From Hyphomicrobiales bacterium (GTDB lineage: Bacteria; Pseudomonadota; Alphaproteobacteria; Rhizobiales; Rhizobiaceae): a stretch of 64,000 bases of DNA. Shown one piece after another: positions 56,695 through 64,000 of the stretch. The notes beneath the pieces were generated by a model. The model had not been told where the DNA came from. It worked only from the letters and a program-made list of their open reading frames with translations, and did no database searches. A program made the position numbers and the translations under genes. Numbering within the stretch: the first letter of the stretch is position 1; each line of letters opens with the position of its first letter. The DNA is taken from contig UBYX01000007.1 of assembly GCA_900469955.1 (NCBI GenBank), positions 62,001 to 126,000 of the forward strand, in the 5' to 3' direction.

Positions 56695-56898
56695 CTAATG
56701 CGACAAGTTTCTCTCCGCTATCCTCTCTTCGATGGCGGTAGGCATCCATCCAGCGGCTTCGGTGTTTCCAGCGATCTGATGCAACCTGAACGTCTCGATG
56801 AGCGCCACAATCCGGAGCCGCGCATCGCCGTTGTCGAAATCGATCCCTGCGGCTAGTTGTCGAGCTTCCTGATAGGCAATGCGATCCTGTATCTCTCG
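56695..56898 (-). pseudogene. C-terminal fragment of an unknown protein
   Basis: A minus-strand frame without a usable start reads REIQDRIAYQEARQLAAG then DFDNGDARLRIVALIE and ends in ERIAERNLSH before a TAG. The text is protein-like and helical, but a TGA stands immediately before it, so it is likely a relic. The surrounding gap (56554-57075) shows nothing else. Confidence 0.3.
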
Positions 56899-57075
56899 TC
56901 ATCGCTGATGTGAAGATCCTGGTGCCTTAATCAGTTTTACCGACGGTCCGGTAACCTCCGGCATTTCAAGTCAAGTCTCGCTCGATCACTCACCCTAATT
57001 CTCGGACGGGTTCTAAGACAGTTTCTGTCTTTCCGGCAGTGCAATCCCGTGCGGCTCGCGCCGCCGTCTATTCGC

Positions 57076-57693
57076 CTATCCTTTTTGGCCGATCTTGCTT
57101 TCGGTGCCGGCGATCAGCCTCTTGATATTGGTCTCGTGCTTCCACCAGGAGATGACGGTCATGATTGTCATGATCAGTGCAATCTTTGGCTCCCCTATGA
57201 ACCACAGCACAACCGGTATGATAAGAGTTGCAACCAGAGCGGACAGCGAGGAATATTTGCTGAGTTTGGCGGTTGCGAGCCAGATCGCGGCGAAGACGAC
57301 AACCATCAACGGCGCAACGCCGAGCAGCGTGCCGATATAGGTCGCGACGCCCTTGCCCCCCTTGAAGCCGAGCCAGACGGGGAAGAGATGCCCCAGAAAA
57401 GCTGCAAAGCCTGCCAGCAATCCCGCTTCGGCACCAAAGAAGTACCAGCCGATTAACGCCGCAGCCGTAGCCTTCAGCGCGTCGAGCAGAAGGGTTGCAG
57501 CCGCGAGCTTCTTGTTGCCGGTGCGCAGAACGTTCGTCGCGCCGATATTGCCTGAACCGATCGAACGGATATCGCCAAGACCCGCTGCCCGGGTGAGGAT
57601 GAGGCCGAAAGGAATGGAACCGAGCAGGTAGCCGAAGACGAGCACACCTACTGCGGTAGGCAGCGCGATCTGCCAGTTGAATAGCTCACTCAC
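57076..57693 (-). CDS. plsY: Glycerol-3-phosphate acyltransferase PlsY
   Basis: A 205-residue, five-helix inner-membrane enzyme that acylates glycerol 3-phosphate with acyl phosphate, the first step of phospholipid synthesis. Its three motifs are visible: GSIPFG (about residues 25-30) with SGNIGATN (about 47-54), [18 protein letters not shown] (about 100-117) and the later [17 protein letters not shown] end ([13 protein letters not shown]). The start is a GTG with GGGGGA upstream. It follows pyrC by 12 bases in the same operon. Confidence 0.94.
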   Translation of the reverse strand: MSELFNWQIALPTAVGVLVFGYLLGSIPFGLILTRAAGLGDIRSIGSGNIGATNVLRTGNKKLAAATLLLDALKATAAALIGWYFFGAEAGLLAGFAAFLGHLFPVWLGFKGGKGVATYIGTLLGVAPLMVVVFAAIWLATAKLSKYSSLSALVATLIIPVVLWFIGEPKIALIMTIMTVISWWKHETNIKRLIAGTESKIGQKG

Positions 57694-57705
57694 GCATGTC
57701 CCCCA

Positions 57706-58992
57706 TCAAAGCGAATGAACGCACTTCCCCGCCACGTAGGTCGCCACGGCACGACCTGAGAACCGCGCGTCCGCAAAAGGCGTGTTCTTTGAACGGGACA
57801 AAAGCATATCCTTCGACACGATCCAAGGCTCGTCGAGGTCGATCAGCGTGATATCCGCTTTGGCCCCCGGTTTCAGCGTACCGGCATCGAGACCGAATAT
57901 CTGCGCGGGTCGCGTGGACATAGCGTCGATCAGGCGCATCAAGGGTACACGGCCGTCGTGATGCAGGCGGAGTGCTGCGGCAAGCATCGTCTCTAGGCCG
58001 ATTGCGCCGTCGGCGGCGTCGGAGAAGGGAAGGCGCTTTGTGTCGACGTCCTGTGGATCGTGCGACGAAACGATGATGTCGATCGTGCTATCGGCAATCG
58101 CATCGGCCATTGCGACACGATCGTCTTCCGAGCGCAGTGGCGGCGAAAGCTTGAAGAACGTACGGTACTCGCCGATGTCGTTCTCATTGAGCGACAGGTG
58201 GTTGATCGATACGCCGCAGGTGACATTCGCGCCGCGCAAACGGGCGACACGTACCGCCTCGGCCGATTCCGCCACCGAGATCTTGGCCGCGTGATACTTG
58301 GCACCGGTCAGACCAGCGATCCGCAAATCCCGTTCGAGCGGGATGATCTCCGCTTCCTTCGGCACGCCCGACAGACCGAGCCAGCTCGCAAAGAGGCCCT
58401 CGTTCATGACCCCGTTGCCGAGATATCTCTCACGCAGTTCGAGAGCTATGACCGCATCGAACTCGCGCGCATAGGTCATGGCGCGGCGAAGAAGCAGGCT
58501 ATCCGAAAGGCCGTGGCGACCATTGGTGAAGGCGACGGCACCGGATTGCTGCAATAGGCCGATTTCCGTCATCTCTTGGCCGGCGAGGTCCTTGGTGAGC
58601 GCCGCAGCCGGATGAACGTTAACAAGCGCCTTGTCGCGTGCCGTCTTCTGGACGAACTCGATCAGTGCGATATCATCCAGTACCGGATCCGTGTCCGGCA
58701 TCATGATGAAGGAGGTGACGCCTCCGGCAGCAGCCGCACGGCTTGCTGATTCAATCGTCTCGGTGTGTTCGGCGCCGGGTTCCCCCACATAGACGCGGGC
58801 GTCCACCAAGCCCGGCGTCGCGACGAGACCGTTGCAATCCTTGATGGTTGCCCCTTCCGGCGCGCCTTGGTTCTGCGCGTCCTTGCCAGCGGCGAGAATG
58901 CGGCCGTCGTCGCCGATGATGATCGTGCCGGTCTCATCAAGATGACGCGAGGGGTCGATAAGGCGGAGGTTCTTCAAAACTGTCGCGGTCAT
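57706..58992 (-). CDS. pyrC: Dihydroorotase-like protein lacking the metal-binding HxH
   Basis: A 428-residue amidohydrolase-fold protein of the class I dihydroorotase type. Where active enzymes have D-x-H-x-H-x-R-EPG, this one reads [13 protein letters not shown] (about residues 61-73), so both metal-binding histidines are missing; the catalytic loop reads SSHDPQD instead of a TDHAPH type. It therefore looks like PyrC', the non-catalytic partner that supports aspartate transcarbamoylase in some bacteria. It overlaps pyrB by four bases (ATGA), which fits a structural role. A separate active dihydroorotase would be needed elsewhere. Confidence 0.85.
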   Translation of the reverse strand: MTATVLKNLRLIDPSRHLDETGTIIIGDDGRILAAGKDAQNQGAPEGATIKDCNGLVATPGLVDARVYVGEPGAEHTETIESASRAAAAGGVTSFIMMPDTDPVLDDIALIEFVQKTARDKALVNVHPAAALTKDLAGQEMTEIGLLQQSGAVAFTNGRHGLSDSLLLRRAMTYAREFDAVIALELRERYLGNGVMNEGLFASWLGLSGVPKEAEIIPLERDLRIAGLTGAKYHAAKISVAESAEAVRVARLRGANVTCGVSINHLSLNENDIGEYRTFFKLSPPLRSEDDRVAMADAIADSTIDIIVSSHDPQDVDTKRLPFSDAADGAIGLETMLAAALRLHHDGRVPLMRLIDAMSTRPAQIFGLDAGTLKPGAKADITLIDLDEPWIVSKDMLLSRSKNTPFADARFSGRAVATYVAGKCVHSL

Positions 58993-59930
58993 GCGCGCTC
59001 TCCCTGGTTATGAGAGACGAGCAGAGCCTCCATCACAGCCATGCGTACCGCTACCCCCATTTCCACCTGTTGCTCGATGACGCTTTGGGGCCCATCGGCA
59101 ACCTCGGAAGCAATCTCCACGCCGCGGTTCATCGGGCCGGGATGCATGACAAGTGCGTCTTCTTTGGCCGCTTTGAGTTTTTCCGCATCAAGACCGAAGA
59201 AGCGGAAATACTCGCGCACGGAAGGCACGAATGCGCCGGCCATGCGTTCGCGCTGCAGACGCAGCATCATTACCACGTCGGCGTCCTTTAGACCTTCCTC
59301 CATCGAGTGGAAGACCTCCACGCCCATCTCCCGAATGCCAGAGGGCAGCAGCGTCGATGGTGCGACCACCCGAACCCGAGCGCCCATTGCGTTGAGCAAA
59401 AGGATGTTGGAGCGGGCGACACGCGAGTGCAACACGTCGCCGCAGATCGCCACGATGATGCGCGACAACTTTCCCTTGGCGCGGCGGATCGTCAGCGCGT
59501 CGAGCAACGCCTGGGTCGGGTGCTCGTGCTGGCCGTCGCCGGCGTTGATGACCGAGCAAGCCACCTTCTGGGCAAGCAGTGCGGCTGCGCCCGCCGAGGA
59601 ATGGCGCAGCACCAGTACGTCAGGACGCATCGCGTTGAGCGTCATCGCAGTATCGATCAGGGTCTCGCCCTTTTTTACCGACGAATTGCCCACCGACATA
59701 TTCATCACGTCGGCCCCAAGGCGTTTGCCGGCGAGCTCGAATGAGGATTGGGTGCGGGTAGAAGCCTCGAAGAAGAGGTTGATCTGGGTAAGGCCGCGTA
59801 AGGTGGACGTTTTCTTTTCCCGCTGGCGGGAAATCTTCACGGCCTCGTCGGCCTTGTCGAGAAGAAAGGTGATGTCCTGTTCGGTGAGGCCCTTGATGCC
59901 AAGGAGATGGCGATGGGGGAAGAAGACCAT
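58989..59930 (-). CDS. pyrB: Aspartate carbamoyltransferase catalytic subunit
   Basis: A 313-residue enzyme that condenses aspartate with carbamoyl phosphate in pyrimidine synthesis. The carbamoyl-phosphate loop [20 protein letters not shown] (about residues 53-72) and HSSAGA and [10 protein letters not shown] blocks are present, with the C-terminal [11 protein letters not shown]. No pyrI regulatory subunit is present, as expected for the type that assembles with PyrC. It begins the operon pyrB-pyrC-plsY; 201 bases separate it from the divergent aidB. Confidence 0.95.
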   Translation of the reverse strand: MVFFPHRHLLGIKGLTEQDITFLLDKADEAVKISRQREKKTSTLRGLTQINLFFEASTRTQSSFELAGKRLGADVMNMSVGNSSVKKGETLIDTAMTLNAMRPDVLVLRHSSAGAAALLAQKVACSVINAGDGQHEHPTQALLDALTIRRAKGKLSRIIVAICGDVLHSRVARSNILLLNAMGARVRVVAPSTLLPSGIREMGVEVFHSMEEGLKDADVVMMLRLQRERMAGAFVPSVREYFRFFGLDAEKLKAAKEDALVMHPGPMNRGVEIASEVADGPQSVIEQQVEMGVAVRMAVMEALLVSHNQGERA

Positions 59931-60131
59931 ACGATCATGTCTCCGCTTGCGTTGGGCGGTCTATAAGGTCTGACGGTTAACGCCGCAAGCGGAAGAGAAG
60001 GTTATCTCACTGCTTGTTTCACCCGCGGCGGAAAGCCTTCCGTTACCGCAGCGCCGGCCATTTGTGCAGAACGGCCGAAATCGTTAAAGGCTGCCGTTTC
60101 CAGACTCTATAACTTCCGCTAGAACCGCCTC

Positions 60132-61784
60132 ATGAACCAGATATCGCGCGCCGAAGAAAAATTTGCCGAACTGAACCAGCCGAAACCCTGGTCGGGAATC
60201 AATGCATACCGATCCGATCCGTTGGTTGTCGATCTGACGAGCGGCCTGCATCGCACCGTTCGGGAGGAATACGACCAGCTGGGCCGTTACGTGACCTCGC
60301 CGGAGGCGCAGGAACTTGCGCGCATGGCGAACGAAAACCCGCCGAAGCTCAGAAGCCACGGCCCTCGTGGCGAGCGGCTCGATACGGTGGAGTTCCATCC
60401 GGCCTGGCACGCGCTGATGCGCCGGTCAATGCAGACGGGGCTGCATTCCTCTGTCTGGGAAAGCATTCCGGAAGCCAAGGGTCATGAGCACAAGGCGCGC
60501 GCAACGCGGTTCTACCTGACGGCGCAGCTCGAATGCGGCCATTTGTGCCCGCTGACGATGACAAGCGCCTCCATTGCCGCGCTGATGGCTTCTCCACGCG
60601 TCCAGAAGGAATGGGCGCCGAAGATCCTGTCGCGCAAATACGATTCGACGAATCGCCCTGCGCTGCAGAAGACGGCCGTCACGCTCGGTATGGGCATGAC
60701 GGAAAAACAGGGTGGCACCGATGTGCGCGCCAATCGTTCGACTGCCGAGCGGGTAGGCGAGGGCATCTACCAGCTTTCCGGCCATAAGTGGTTCATGTCC
60801 GCGCCGATGAGCGACGGGTTCATCATGCTGGCCAAGACGAACGAGGGCATTGGCTGCTTCCTTGTCCCGCGTCTTCTGGAAGATGGCTCGGCCAATGGCC
60901 TGGAGTTCCAGCGGCTCAAGGACAAGCTCGGCAACCGGTCGAACGCATCGTCAGAAGTCGAGTTTACCGATGCCTTCGGTTATCTCCTCGGCGACCCGGG
61001 CGCCGGCATCCGCACCATCCTCGACATGGTAACGCTGACGCGGCTCGATTGTGCCCTGGCATCCGCTGGGATCATGCGCGCTTCGCTGTCTGAGGCGGTG
61101 CATCATTGCCGGGGCCGCAATGTCTTTGGTAAAAAGCTCGTAGATCAGCCCTTGATGACGCGCGTATTGGCCGACATGGCCCTAGATGTCGCGGCGGCGA
61201 CGGCGCTTGGCTTCAGGCTGGCTGATGCCTTCGACCGTGCCGCCTCCGATCCCGCTGACGCGGCCTTTGCCCGCGTCATGACACCGGTGGTCAAATACTG
61301 GAATTGTAAGATAGCGCCGTCGCTCATTTACGAGGCGATGGAGTGCCTTGGTGGCAACGGCTATGTCGAGGAAAGGCCAATCGCTCGGCACTACCGCGAG
61401 GCCCCGGTCAATGCGATCTGGGAAGGTTCCGGCAACGTCATGGCACTCGATGTGCTACGTGTGTTGTCGCGCGGAAAGGATCTGTTCGATACGGTGCTTG
61501 CCGGTTTCGAACGTGATCTCGGTGCGTCCGGCAGAAAGACGGTGGAGGTGCTCCGCGCCGCCATGGCGCTCTGTGAAACCGACGAGGGGGCTGCGCGCCT
61601 CTTGGTCGAGCAGTTGGCACTCGCAGCCGCTGCATCCGAACTCGTCCGCCTCGGCGCTGGGAAGATCGCCGATGCTTTCCTTGAAACCCGCTTGGCAGGA
61701 GGCTGGCGTTCGACCTACGGCATGCTCGATGCGAGATTCGACGCGCGCTACATCATCGACCTTCTTTATCCCGCGGCAAGCTGA
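60132..61784 (+). CDS. aidB: AidB-type acyl-CoA dehydrogenase
   Basis: A 550-residue flavoprotein of the AidB branch of acyl-CoA dehydrogenases. Markers are the long N-terminal domain, GMTEKQGGTDVRAN (about residues 195-208), HKWFMSAPMSDGF and CLGGNGYVEERPIARHYREAPVNAIWEGSGNVMALDVLR (about 414-452). In E. coli AidB belongs to the Ada adaptive response to alkylation and binds DNA; other members may act on acyl-CoA. No ada gene or Ada box is visible. It overlaps the end of a carrier relic on the other strand by 19 bases. Confidence 0.9.
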   Translation: MNQISRAEEKFAELNQPKPWSGINAYRSDPLVVDLTSGLHRTVREEYDQLGRYVTSPEAQELARMANENPPKLRSHGPRGERLDTVEFHPAWHALMRRSMQTGLHSSVWESIPEAKGHEHKARATRFYLTAQLECGHLCPLTMTSASIAALMASPRVQKEWAPKILSRKYDSTNRPALQKTAVTLGMGMTEKQGGTDVRANRSTAERVGEGIYQLSGHKWFMSAPMSDGFIMLAKTNEGIGCFLVPRLLEDGSANGLEFQRLKDKLGNRSNASSEVEFTDAFGYLLGDPGAGIRTILDMVTLTRLDCALASAGIMRASLSEAVHHCRGRNVFGKKLVDQPLMTRVLADMALDVAAATALGFRLADAFDRAASDPADAAFARVMTPVVKYWNCKIAPSLIYEAMECLGGNGYVEERPIARHYREAPVNAIWEGSGNVMALDVLRVLSRGKDLFDTVLAGFERDLGASGRKTVEVLRAAMALCETDEGAARLLVEQLALAAAASELVRLGAGKIADAFLETRLAGGWRSTYGMLDARFDARYIIDLLYPAAS

Positions 61785-61912
61785 CCGGCGGCAATCATCA
61801 CCAGCGGAATAGTGAAAAGCGAAGCCACCCTCTGCACCGTCGCGGCTGCAGCATAAAGATCTGCGTCGCCTCCCATCTCCTTGGCGAGCAGATATCCGTT
61901 CATGGCAGGCGG
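61766..61912 (-). pseudogene. C-terminal relic of an AEC (auxin efflux carrier type) transporter
   Basis: About 49 codons, PPAMNGYLLAKEMGG then DADLYAAAATVQRVASLFTI to GQLAAG, match the last two helices of AEC-family permeases (the PPA-N-Y..A..YGG-type motif). The same frame continues upstream to about 62152 without a stop but with unrelated text (REHVGILAVDAAGVPIEVYD), so two fragments have been joined, probably by deletion. Confidence 0.5.
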
Positions 61913-62156
61913 GCGACGTTGCAACTGCCACCAGACCAAAAATAGTGACGAGTCCACAGCACCCACGCACGCGCGGAGGTTAGTTTTATCCTCCCACCGG
62001 CTGCCGGCTTCAGGTAAATCTGGCGTCACTTCAGGCTCAGAGGTGGCTTTGCGATACCCGATCCCAGCGGTGTTGAGGTCATAGACCTCGATCGGAACGC
62101 CGGCAGCGTCGACGGCCAGTATCCCTACGTGTTCGCGGCGCGCATTGCCAAGTTAA

Positions 62157-62498
62157 TCAGCGCCCATCTCTTAGCTGGTCGACCATTTTTCGTCCCATGG
62201 CATAAGCTCGCGCATCACCGCGCTCTATAAGGGCATTGGCGACAACTCGCGCCTTCTGCGGAAGATCGTTCAGCTTTGCGATGTCGATGTTATCGAAAAT
62301 TCTTAGCCCATACCTCTCGCTAGCAATCCTGATAAATTCCACAAGGAAGGTCTTTTCCGCCCGATGCGCAGCGCGCAGTTCTGCCGCGAAACCCACGATC
62401 TCATCTCTGCGTGCTTTGGGAAGGAGAACCTCCACCCTCACAAGATCGGATGCTCCTCCAGTCTCGCGGTACTTCTTAATACGATCTTTCGCAGACAT
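62157..62498 (-). CDS. Small hypothetical protein, possible ribbon-helix-helix
   Basis: A 113-residue basic cytoplasmic protein. The segment LVRVEVLLPKARRDEIVGFA (about residues 19-38) has the strand-then-helix pattern of a ribbon-helix-helix DNA-binding fold; the remainder is helical with a DNIDIAKLNDLPQKARVV segment. TAGGAG stands nine bases before the ATG. A compound GTATC/GATAC operator lies 34 bases upstream of it, so it could be autoregulated. I do not recognise a named family. Confidence 0.5.
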   Translation of the reverse strand: MSAKDRIKKYRETGGASDLVRVEVLLPKARRDEIVGFAAELRAAHRAEKTFLVEFIRIASERYGLRIFDNIDIAKLNDLPQKARVVANALIERGDARAYAMGRKMVDQLRDGR

Positions 62499-62531
62499 GG
62501 TGGCAGCTCCTACAGGGGGCCAATATAAGGC

Positions 62532-62556
62532 GTATCCCGGATACTCCTCAAGTATC
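62532..62556. promoter_or_regulatory. Compound GTATC/GATAC operator
   Basis: GTATC-CCG-GATAC (62532-62544) is an inverted repeat, followed by a further GTATC at 62552-62556 that pairs with the central GATAC around TCCTCAA. Such stacked half-sites are typical of toxin-antitoxin operators. Confidence 0.45.
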
Positions 62557-62599
62557 TGTGATCATTAAAACGCTGACGGCGGAGGTCGATCATCCCGAC

Positions 62600-62730
62600 A
62601 CGTCGAATCCGGTTCACCCTGGCGAACTGTGTCGGGGATCCATGAGGGAATGCAGGTGCGAACTCCGCGGCCGTCATCGCCCGACAAGCCTTGGGATGCC
62701 TGTCAAGCAAGCCGCGCAGGCCGATCCGCC
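62600..62730 (+). pseudogene. Possible higA antitoxin remnant
   Basis: One frame reads NPVHPGELCRGSMRE and then, after text that looks frameshifted, LGMPVKQAA. HigA antitoxins begin with HPGE.L.EE and continue LG(V/M)(P/S)...; only these two short blocks survive. Beyond it, 62731-63021 has no gene I can support. Confidence 0.25.
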
Positions 62731-63021
62731 CGCTCCCCAGCCCGCCCGAAGTTCTTTGACCACTGTCGGAATATGAGCGGAGGGTCAATGGTGATGGCAG
62801 TTGATGACGACACGCTGATCGGCTGGCTGGGCCGGCTGAAGCTCAATGGCTTCATCAGTGGTCGCGGACCTAGATCTGCCGATACAGGGCCACCTCCTCA
62901 GGGCGTCGTTTTTTTGAGTATCACCGGTGCCTTAGCGGGCGAGTCGCTGGTGTATTAACCATCTTATTGAAGCCATGCTTAATGTTCGAAACGCTAAACT
63001 ATCAAAATTAGGGGGTAGGTC

Positions 63022-64000
63022 ATGCGGCTCGTTACGAAAATTAATCTCGCTCTTGTTGGTGTGGTCGCGGTTTCAGCGGTGCTGAATTTTGCGGCACTGC
63101 GGATGGCGGTCATGCCGAGCTTCGCGGCTCTGGAGGAGCTGGCAGCTGATCAGAATCAAAGTCGCGTACTTGAGGCGGTCGAGCTGCAAAAGGAACAGGT
63201 CGCCAATAGCACCGGTGACTACGCGATTTGGGACGACACCTACGAATTGATGAACGGCAGGGCAGAAGACTACGAGGCGAAAAATGTCACCGCGGAGTCG
63301 TTGAAGACCCTTGGGGTAAATTATTTCGTAGCTCTCGACAACGAAGGCAGGGTCGTTATCGACAGCGGATTTGTTCATGATGGCGAGGAGCCGCAGCCGG
63401 TGAAACTCAACTTGGCTGATGCGGTCACCTCGACGGGTCCGCTGGTCACAGCGTCGGACAAAATAACCGTGCAATCTGCGCTGATGCGAACTGACCAAGG
63501 ACTTGTCGCTATCGGTTTTTCCCCAATTCTGCGTTCCGACCGAAGCGGCGAGCGAGCAGGTACCCTGGTATTGGGCCGGATCCTCGATTTAGATGACATC
63601 AAGACCGCAACCAAGGTCGACTTCGAAATGCTGCGGGGTGATGAAGGAGCTGGCCAAGCTGGCTCATCGGACGACGCATATCTGCGTCGGGTTGATCAGC
63701 TTGACGGCCTTGATGGCCAACCAGCGGCAACCCTGGTTTCCCGGACCAGCCGTGATATCACTAGCATCGGCAAGCGAACGATCCTGACGACAATGGCGTT
63801 TCTGCTTGGTGCCGCAGCGTTGCTTCTGATCGCTCTCGCCTTTGCTTTGCGGAAGATTGCCGTAAGCCGCATCGAAAAGCTTAGATCCCATCTCACGGAC
63901 GTTGCCCTCACCGGCAATTTACAGATTTTGCCTGAAGACGGGAAGGGAGATGAACTCAGCGAAACGCTTCAGTCATTCAACGAGATGGCGCGGCAGTTGG
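63022..64000 (+). CDS. CHASE4-HAMP membrane sensor, cut by the window edge
   Basis: 326 codons are open from the ATG to the right edge. Residues 6-28 are a membrane helix, then comes a periplasmic domain of about 220 residues with the CHASE4 signature NSTGDYAIWDDTYELM (about residues 65-80), a second helix (about 254-276) and the beginning of a HAMP linker (LRKIAVSRIEKL..HL). In rhizobia such proteins mostly end in GGDEF and EAL domains and adjust cyclic di-GMP, but the output lies outside the window and a histidine kinase is possible. GGGGGTAGGTC precedes the start. Confidence 0.8.
   Translation, partial: MRLVTKINLALVGVVAVSAVLNFAALRMAVMPSFAALEELAADQNQSRVLEAVELQKEQVANSTGDYAIWDDTYELMNGRAEDYEAKNVTAESLKTLGVNYFVALDNEGRVVIDSGFVHDGEEPQPVKLNLADAVTSTGPLVTASDKITVQSALMRTDQGLVAIGFSPILRSDRSGERAGTLVLGRILDLDDIKTATKVDFEMLRGDEGAGQAGSSDDAYLRRVDQLDGLDGQPAATLVSRTSRDITSIGKRTILTTMAFLLGAAALLLIALAFALRKIAVSRIEKLRSHLTDVALTGNLQILPEDGKGDELSETLQSFNEMARQL

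Noticed and set aside
62629..62958. A 109-codon plus-strand frame before the CHASE4 sensor
   Set aside because: No family resemblance and a low-complexity Pro/Arg/Ser part; it overlaps the possible higA relic in another frame.

Overview
This window reads as a chromosomal segment of an alphaproteobacterium of the order Rhizobiales, most likely family Rhizobiaceae. The reasons are a complete 14-gene nuo operon with two or three extra genes inserted, the order nuoN-birA-rnj-mce-DUF1467-proS-lolC-lolD, the divK-pleD-rpmG block, a C4 zinc-ribbon DinB under a GAAC-N7-GAAC LexA box, and the rnr-topA / plsY-pyrC-pyrB blocks. The sequence is GC-rich and densely coded, with many 1-11 base overlaps between genes. 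I recognise no rRNA, tRNA, CRISPR array or intact insertion sequence.

Layout. 0.2-2.7 kb (minus): cydA-cydB plus a 35-residue DUF2474 peptide, a cyanide-insensitive type bd quinol oxidase; behind it lies a broken transporter remnant. 3.5-19.5 kb (plus): nuoA-N, proton-pumping NADH dehydrogenase, with a small secreted protein after nuoD, a possible 29-residue peptide before nuoF and a helix-hairpin-helix protein before nuoG. 19.5-28.4 kb (plus): birA, rnj, mce, DUF1467, a terminator, proS, the Lol lipoprotein-release transporter, a DUF1206 membrane protein and a PAP2 phosphatase. 28.5-35.0 kb: a 28-residue hydrophobic peptide behind a LexA-like box, dnaE, then (minus) an L,D-transpeptidase and dinB.

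35.0-43.4 kb looks like an accessory segment placed between dinB and the DUF3572-divK-pleD block. It carries a hypothetical gene, a carbamoyltransferase / DUF5989 / SxtJ operon with a divergent membrane-anchored SGNH hydrolase, a NarL-type two-component system and a decayed MntA-HepT toxin-antitoxin pair. The four-gene set matches sxtI, sxtK, sxtJ and sxtL of saxitoxin clusters, but nothing else of that pathway is present, so it probably carbamoylates and trims a different product. Two TCCCGATCGGGA palindromes and a separate 14-bp palindrome lie in its intergenic regions.

43.4-54.0 kb: DUF3572, divK, pleD, an AT-rich gap with an orphan terminator, rpmG, an MFS transporter, a NUDIX hydrolase, DUF983, rnr and topA. 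54.0-57.1 kb is a second patchy segment: an AAA ATPase with a C-terminal nuclease-like domain behind three 15-bp tandem repeats, plus unassigned fragments. In relatives I remember dprA at this place; I do not see it here. 57.1-61.8 kb: plsY, a pyrC whose metal-binding HxH is missing, pyrB and aidB. 61.8-63.0 kb holds debris: the end of an auxin-efflux-type carrier, a possible ribbon-helix-helix gene, a GTATC/GATAC operator and a possible higA remnant. The right edge cuts a CHASE4-type membrane sensor.
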